DNA of 64,000 nt from Ophthalmolycus amberensis (lineage: Eukaryota; Chordata; Actinopteri; Perciformes; Zoarcidae): contig JAFEUB010001790.1 of NCBI GenBank assembly GCA_024529925.1, forward strand, positions 258,501-322,500, in the 5' to 3' direction. Below the pieces are notes generated by a model. The model saw only the letters and a program-made list of their open reading frames with translations. It had not been told where the DNA came from and searched no databases. Positions 58,824 through 64,000 of this stretch are shown one piece after another. The translations under genes and the position numbers were made by a program. The first letter of the stretch is position 1. Each line of letters begins with the position of its first letter.

Positions 58824-61800
58824 GATGAATGATGAATGATGAATATGTCAGCCTAAATGAATCAACTCCTCCAAGTCATATCAATACTCACATTCCTCGA
58901 GGCGCCGGCCGAGGAGGTGGAGTAGCAGCCATCTTTGACTCTAGCCTATTATTAAACCCTAAACCTAAACTAGACTATAACTCATTTGAAAGCTTGGTTC
59001 TTAGTCTTTCACACCCAACCTGGAAAACAATACAGCCAGTTATATTTGTTATAGTGTACCGGGCCCCAGGTCCGTATTTGGAATTTTTATCGGAATTTTT
59101 TCAGTTTTTATCAAGTCTAGTCCTTAAAACAGATAAAGTAATTATTGTAGGTGACTTTAATATTCATGTGGATGTCGAGAACAATAGCCTCAGTACTGCA
59201 TTTATTTCATTATTAGATTCGATTGGTTTCTGTCAGAATGTACAGAAACCCACTCACTGTTTTAACCACACTCTCGACCTGGTTCTGACTTATGGCATTA
59301 ACATAGAAGATTTAATAGTCTATCCACAGAACCCTCTTCTATCGGACCATTATCTAATAACCTTTGAATTCTTACTAACGGAGTGTACACCGTTAAGCAA
59401 GAGTTACTACACTAGATGTCTATCTGATGGTGCCGTAGCTCAATTTAAAGAAGTGATTCCGTCTGTATTTAACTCAATACCATGCTTCGATGTGACGGAG
59501 GACTCCTGTGCTGGCTGTAGTCCTACCCAGATTGATCATCTTGTCGACAGTGCTACAAGCTCACTGAGAAGGACACTAGACTCTATTGCTCCTTTAAAAA
59601 AGAAGTTGGTAAAACAAAGGAGATTCGCTCCATGGTATAACCCTGAAACCCGCAAATTAAAGCAAACATCGCGAAAACTTGAACGAACATGGCGTTCCAC
59701 TAACTTGGAAGAATCTCGGTTACTCTGGCGAGACAGTCTTAAGACATATAAGAAGGCCCTCCGTAATGCCAGAGCAGCTTATTACTCATCGTTAATAGAG
59801 AAAAATAAGAACAACCCCAGGTTCCTCTTCAGCACTGTAGCCAGGCTGACAGAGAGTCACAGCTCTGTTGTGCCGAGTATCCCTATAGACCTCAGTAGCA
59901 ATGACTTCATGAACTTCTTTAATGATAAGATTATAATTATTAGAGAGAACATTAATAATCTCCTGCCCTCGACCGATCTTTCCACAAATAGAGTAACCTT
60001 AGAAACAGCTGTAAACCCTGATATATGTTTAGATGGCTTTACTCCCATTGACCTTGACAAACTGACTTCAACAATTTTTACGTCTAAACCTTCCACCTGT
60101 CTCTTAGACCCTATACCGACTAGGCTGCTTAAAGAAGTGCTACCATTAATTAGCACAACTTTATTAGATATCATCAACCTGTCTTCAGTAACAGGTCATG
60201 TACCACAGTCCTTCAAAGTAGCTGTGATTAAACCTCTTCTTAAGAAGCCCACTCTGGATCCAGAGGTGTTGGCCAACTATAGACCGATCTCTAACCTTCC
60301 CTTCCTCTCTAAGATCCTTGAGAAAGCAGTTGCAAATCAGTTGTGTGACTTTCTGTGTAACAATAGTTTATTTGAGGATTTTCAGTCAGGATTTAGAAAG
60401 CATCATAGCACAGAGACAGCTCTGGTAAAAATAACTAATGACCTTCTAATCGCATCAGACAAAGGACTCGTCTCTGTTCTTGTCCTGTAAGACCTTAGTG
60501 CTGCGTTCGACACTATAGACCACTACATCCTGTTGCAGAGACTGGAACATTATATTGGCATCAAAGGAACCGCACTGAACTGGTTTGGATCCTATCTATC
60601 GGATCGATCTCAGTTTGTTTATGTAAATGATGAAGCCTCGATGAAGACCAACGTCAGTTATGGAGTTCCACAAGGTTCTGTGCTTGGACCAATCTTGTTC
60701 ACCTTATATATGCTTCCTTTAGGCAATATTATCAGAAAACACTCTATAACCTTTCATTGTTATGCAGATGATACTCAATTATATATATCGATCAAACCAG
60801 ACGAAACCAACCAGCTCGCTAAACTGCAAGCGTGTCTTCAGGACATAAAAACCTGGATGACCTGCAACTTCCTGATGTTAAACTCAGACAAAACTGAAGT
60901 TATTCTACTAGGCCCAGAACACCTCCGAAATCAGTTATCTAATGATATAGTTTCTCTAGATGGCATTGCGCTGGCATCCAGCAGCACTGTCAAGAATCTT
61001 GGAGTTACCTTTGATCAGGATTTGTCTTTCAACTCTCAGATAAAACTTATTTCTAGGACTGCCTTTTTTCACCTACGTAATATAAAAAAAATCAGGCACA
61101 TCCTATCTCAAAGCGATGCAGAGAAATTAGTTCATGCATTTGTTACCTCTAGACTAGATTACTGCAATTCCTTATTTTCAGGCTGCTCTAATAAGTCTCT
61201 TAAATCTCTCCAGTTGATCCAGAATGCTGCAGCTCGTGTACTAACAAGAACTAAGAGGAGAGATCATATTACTCCTGTATTAGCTTCTCTGCACTGTCTC
61301 CCTGTAAAATCTAGAATAGAATTTAAAATCCTTTTACTTACCTACAAAGCCCGAATTGGTCAGGCTCCATCATATCTTAAAGAGCTTATAGTACCATACT
61401 GCCCTACTAGAGAGCTGCGATCCATTAATTCAGGGTTACTTGTGGTTCCTAGAGTCTTAAAAAGTAGGATGGGAGCCAGAGCCTTCAGTTATCAAGCTCC
61501 TCTTCTGTGGAACCAGCTTCCCGTTTCAGTCCGGGGGGCAGACACACTCACCACATTTAAGAGTAGGCTTAAGACTTTCCTCTTTGATAGTGCTTATAGT
61601 TAGGGCTGGCTCTGGCTTGCCTTGGACCGGCCCATGGACAAACTGGTATAGGCAAAAACTACAGGGGGACTTCCTACACTGAGCACCTCTCTCCTCCTCT
61701 TCTTCACCTCCGTCTGTATGCATTGATGTCCCATTAATGCTCATTACTAACTTTACTTCTTCCCCGGAGTATTTGTGCTTTCTCGCCTCACAGGATGACC

Positions 61801-62495
61801 GCAGTTTTATCTGGACACTGGTTCTTCAACCAGCCATGGCCCTGCTGACACCTACTACGATCTTCATTATTAACATTATTAATCCTATTACCGATACCAT
61901 TAATGCACAGTACTGATTTTGTCTCTTCCCCGGAGTCCTTGTGCTTCCTCTCCTCACAGGTTTCCATGGAGCATGGTTTCATCTGGACCCTGGTCCTTCC
62001 TCCTACCATGGCCCTGCTGACTCCAACTGCTAATATCACTTTTATTATTACTCACATTACTATTTCATATTACCGATACCATTAATGCACATTATTGACC
62101 TGCTTCTTCACCAGTCTCTGTGCTTTCTCGCCTCACAGGTTCCTGTGTATCCGGGTTTACCTGGACCAGGTGTTGCCTCCTGTCGTGGTTGTGTCATACA
62201 TTGAATGTGCTGTAATTACATTGAATGTGTTGTAATTCACTATCCTGTTCTACACATGACATCATTGCACTTCTGTCCATCCTGGGAGAGGGATCCCTCC
62301 TCTATTGCTCTCCCACAGGTTTCTTCCTCTTTCCTCCCCGTTAAAGGGGTTTTTTGGGGAGTTTTTCCTGTTCTGATGTGAGGGTTCCGGGACAAGAGGA
62401 TGTCAAATGTGTACATATTGTAAAGCCCTCTGAGGCAAATTTGTAATTTGTGATTTTGGGCTATACAAAAATAAATTGAATTGAATTGAATTGAA
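58824..62495 (+). mobile_element. L2-type LINE, nearly complete, (GAATT)n tail
   Basis: 3672 bp, flanked by TAGTCT at 58818-58823 and 62496-62501, and inserted in a SINE. The 5' end falls inside the endonuclease domain, so it is 5' truncated. The long 3' UTR (61604-62475) contains three partly repeated segments (CTTTCTCGCCTCACAGG at 61778 and 62125; CTTCCTCTCCTCACAGG at 61943), then TTGTAAAGCCCTCTGAGGC and the tail GAATTGAATTGAATTGAA. The fragment at 10285-10431 is the same family. Confidence 0.92.
58829..61603 (+). pseudogene. LINE endonuclease/reverse transcriptase, one nonsense codon
   Basis: A single frame of 925 codons is broken only by TAA at 60488-60490, where related elements have a Leu codon (VLLDLSAAFDT). 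Domains in order: apurinic endonuclease from GRGGGVAAIF, with VGDFNIHVDV (59148-59177), HTLDLVLTYG and the SDHYLITF motif; a linker with KQRRFAPWYNPETRKLK; reverse transcriptase with LANYRPISNLPFLSKILEK, FQSGFRKHHSTETALVK, DLSAAFDTIDH, GVPQGSVLGPILFTLYMLPL and the catalytic YADDTQ (60761-60778); and the C-terminus with LVHAFVTSRLDYCNSLFSG and APLLWNQLPVSVRGADTL. The endonuclease start is missing. Such proteins nick target DNA and copy LINE RNA in place. The near-intact frame suggests recent insertion. L2 assigned from motifs. Confidence 0.9.
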
Positions 62496-62501
62496 TAGTC
62501 T

Positions 62502-62660
62502 ATGTCCATGTGTCCTTGGGCAAGACACTTTCAACGATCCAATCCAATGTTAACCCTCCCATGGCATGAGTGGACATAGAGAGCAAGCGACATAGTATAA
62601 CGTGTGAGAGTCTCCTGAAGGGTGTGGATGGGTCACGTTAGGTAGTACCGGTACTCCCGT
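62502..62660 (+). mobile_element. tRNA-derived SINE, 3' half (approximate end)
   Basis: GTGTCCTTGGGCAAGACACT is the conserved body of this fish SINE group and follows directly on the 5' half at 58745-58823 once the LINE and one target duplication are removed. Similarity fades after about 62560; the end is a guess. Confidence 0.6.
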
Positions 62661-62699
62661 GATTGGCATGATTCACGACTCGCATGAGTCGTGAATCAT

Positions 62700-62860
62700 T
62701 CATCATGTAGTTGTCACAAGTCTTTCGTCAGTGAAGTTAACGTCAACCAATAATGTTTCCTAAACCTAACCAAGAGGTTGTGTTGCCTGAACCTAAACTA
62801 CCTGCGAGGAAAGAAGTCTATTTTGAAAAGACGCCGCAGGTAACGAGGGTATCTTGTAAT
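62700..62860. repeat. Dispersed repeat family R, copy
   Basis: Contains GTTAACGTCAACCAATAATG, CCTAAACCTAACCAAGAGG and TCTATTTTGAAAAGACG, blocks shared with 9290-9800 and 44880-44990. Confidence 0.5.
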
Positions 62861-64000
62861 GCCGACTAATATTCGGTGATATGCACAACCAATAACACCA
62901 GTGGTGGGCCGTCACCATGGTGACGGCTCAGTTCAAACGACACACCTCATTTGAACTGAACAACAAGTGGTGATGTCTGCAAGCAATCGGCTTGAAGTTG
63001 TCGTGTAATACACTTACATACAATCTTGCCAAAACACAAATTAATCTCACCAAGCTGTCCGTCCGCTTAGCAGCAGCGGAGTTGCAGAGAGGTGCAGTCT
63101 ACTGCTGAAAGTGTTATTACACTACTGCCGGCGCAGACTAGTGAATGGTGGGTCTGAGTGCACTTAGCTGTGATCTATATCGTTCAGGCTTTGCCCTCTA
63201 AGAGCTGTAGCTATCGGGTCCATGCCCGCATGCATGCACAGTTGTGAAGATCTTTCTTTTTGCGTCCTTGCGTCCTGCACTGGCTTCTTTTATGTCCGCA
63301 CTTGCGACATATAACCACTTTGCGACCATAGCTCCGCTCCCATTTTTCCTTCTGCGTCAAGCCCGATCGACTACATCCTTCCATCGAATCTTCATCCCTG
63401 TTGCTGAAGCTGCCTCAGCACCGTCCATGCCCGGCGAGCACTTAACCCCGCTCGCAGGGCACCTGGCCTGCTGAGGAGCAGCAGGGACGAGTAGAGGCCT
63501 TCATGGAGCTTTGTGTTGAAGGAAGCGGGGTTGCGTGTGGATGAAGGCATCGTCATCCTGGTTGACACCACCCCTGTCAGGATATAATTCATCACAGGAT
63601 AATAAAATCACTGAGATCTTTACCTCTTCCGATTTTGATCCCAAAACTGCTCATTTTCACCATTTTCAATACTTGACATTTTGCTAAATGTTAATTGTTC
63701 AATTGTACTTGTCTTGAAGATTCTACTTTTGTTGTGTTTCACCTCACATATATTGTAGTTGACTATCATTTTCACCTGTCTGTATAGCCCATATACTAAC
63801 AAACATATATATACCTAGAGACCATACAGACTATAAGGTTTCTAGTTAAACCAGCATTGCCAAATGCAGAAATGCAGTCCTCTGTGTTCATGAACTTTTT
63901 ACAAGCACTGTGCGCTCCCTGGAGACCTTACTTAGATATAAGTAAAGTGTCTCATGTCATCGTTGTAGGTTTCTCCGTGTCTGTGCTACACTGATGTAAC
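62861..64000. other. Unrecognised DNA to the window end
   Basis: A few short open frames (for example 76 codons from 63244) match nothing I recognise, and their composition gives no support for a gene. Confidence 0.35.

Overview
The window looks like a gene-poor stretch of a teleost (ray-finned fish) nuclear genome. The evidence is the repeat content: Rex1/Babar-type and L2-type LINEs with teleost-style 3' tails, a tRNA-derived SINE with the common fish tail, and many hAT-type DNA transposons with 8-bp target duplications. The only host protein-coding gene I can support is a spliced gene for microsomal glutathione S-transferase 1 (MGST1, MAPEG family). No prokaryotic, plasmid, phage or CRISPR feature is present, and the species cannot be named from the sequence.

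Layout. 1-15,112: a transposon graveyard (hAT remnants at 157-1716, 5010-6193, 8123-9247 and 13945-15126; an L2 LINE at 3048-4432; SINE and LINE tails), broken by single-copy DNA with possible conserved non-coding character near 11.4 and 12.3-13.0 kb. 15,113-36,499: a head-to-tail triplication of a 6.6-7.4 kb unit. Each unit holds one MGST1 gene, a hAT element in intron 3, a SINE tail and a 1.3 kb minisatellite of about 70 copies of a 19-bp unit that runs into a LINE-like 3' end. Units 2 and 3 carry intact MGST1 genes (exon 1 plus three coding exons, 151 aa, identical predicted proteins). Unit 1 has a 769-bp deletion that removes the promoter region, exon 1 and the normal start codon, so it is probably a pseudogene. 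36,500-39,800: a deletion derivative of the hAT that also flanks the left side, then unrecognised sequence. 39,800-46,500: LINE copies broken by hAT and other insertions. 47,891-52,904: a 5-kb composite transposon with matching terminal inverted repeats and a perfect 8-bp target duplication, holding a Rex1 LINE with an intact reverse-transcriptase frame and a GC-rich internally duplicated block. 53,038-58,744: LINE fragments, a TG microsatellite and single-copy DNA. 58,824-62,495: an L2 LINE inserted in a tRNA-type SINE, whose endonuclease/reverse-transcriptase frame is broken by one stop codon. 62,660-64,000: nothing recognised.

How it fits together. The left breakpoint of the triplication lies inside the terminal repeat of a hAT element, with 3 bp of microhomology at the junction. 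The units are nearly identical, so the expansion is recent. The result is two apparently working detoxification genes plus one 5'-deleted copy. In mammals MGST1 lies next to the developmental gene LMO3; if that synteny holds here, the non-coding islands could belong to that neighbour, but no LMO3 exon is visible and this is inference only.
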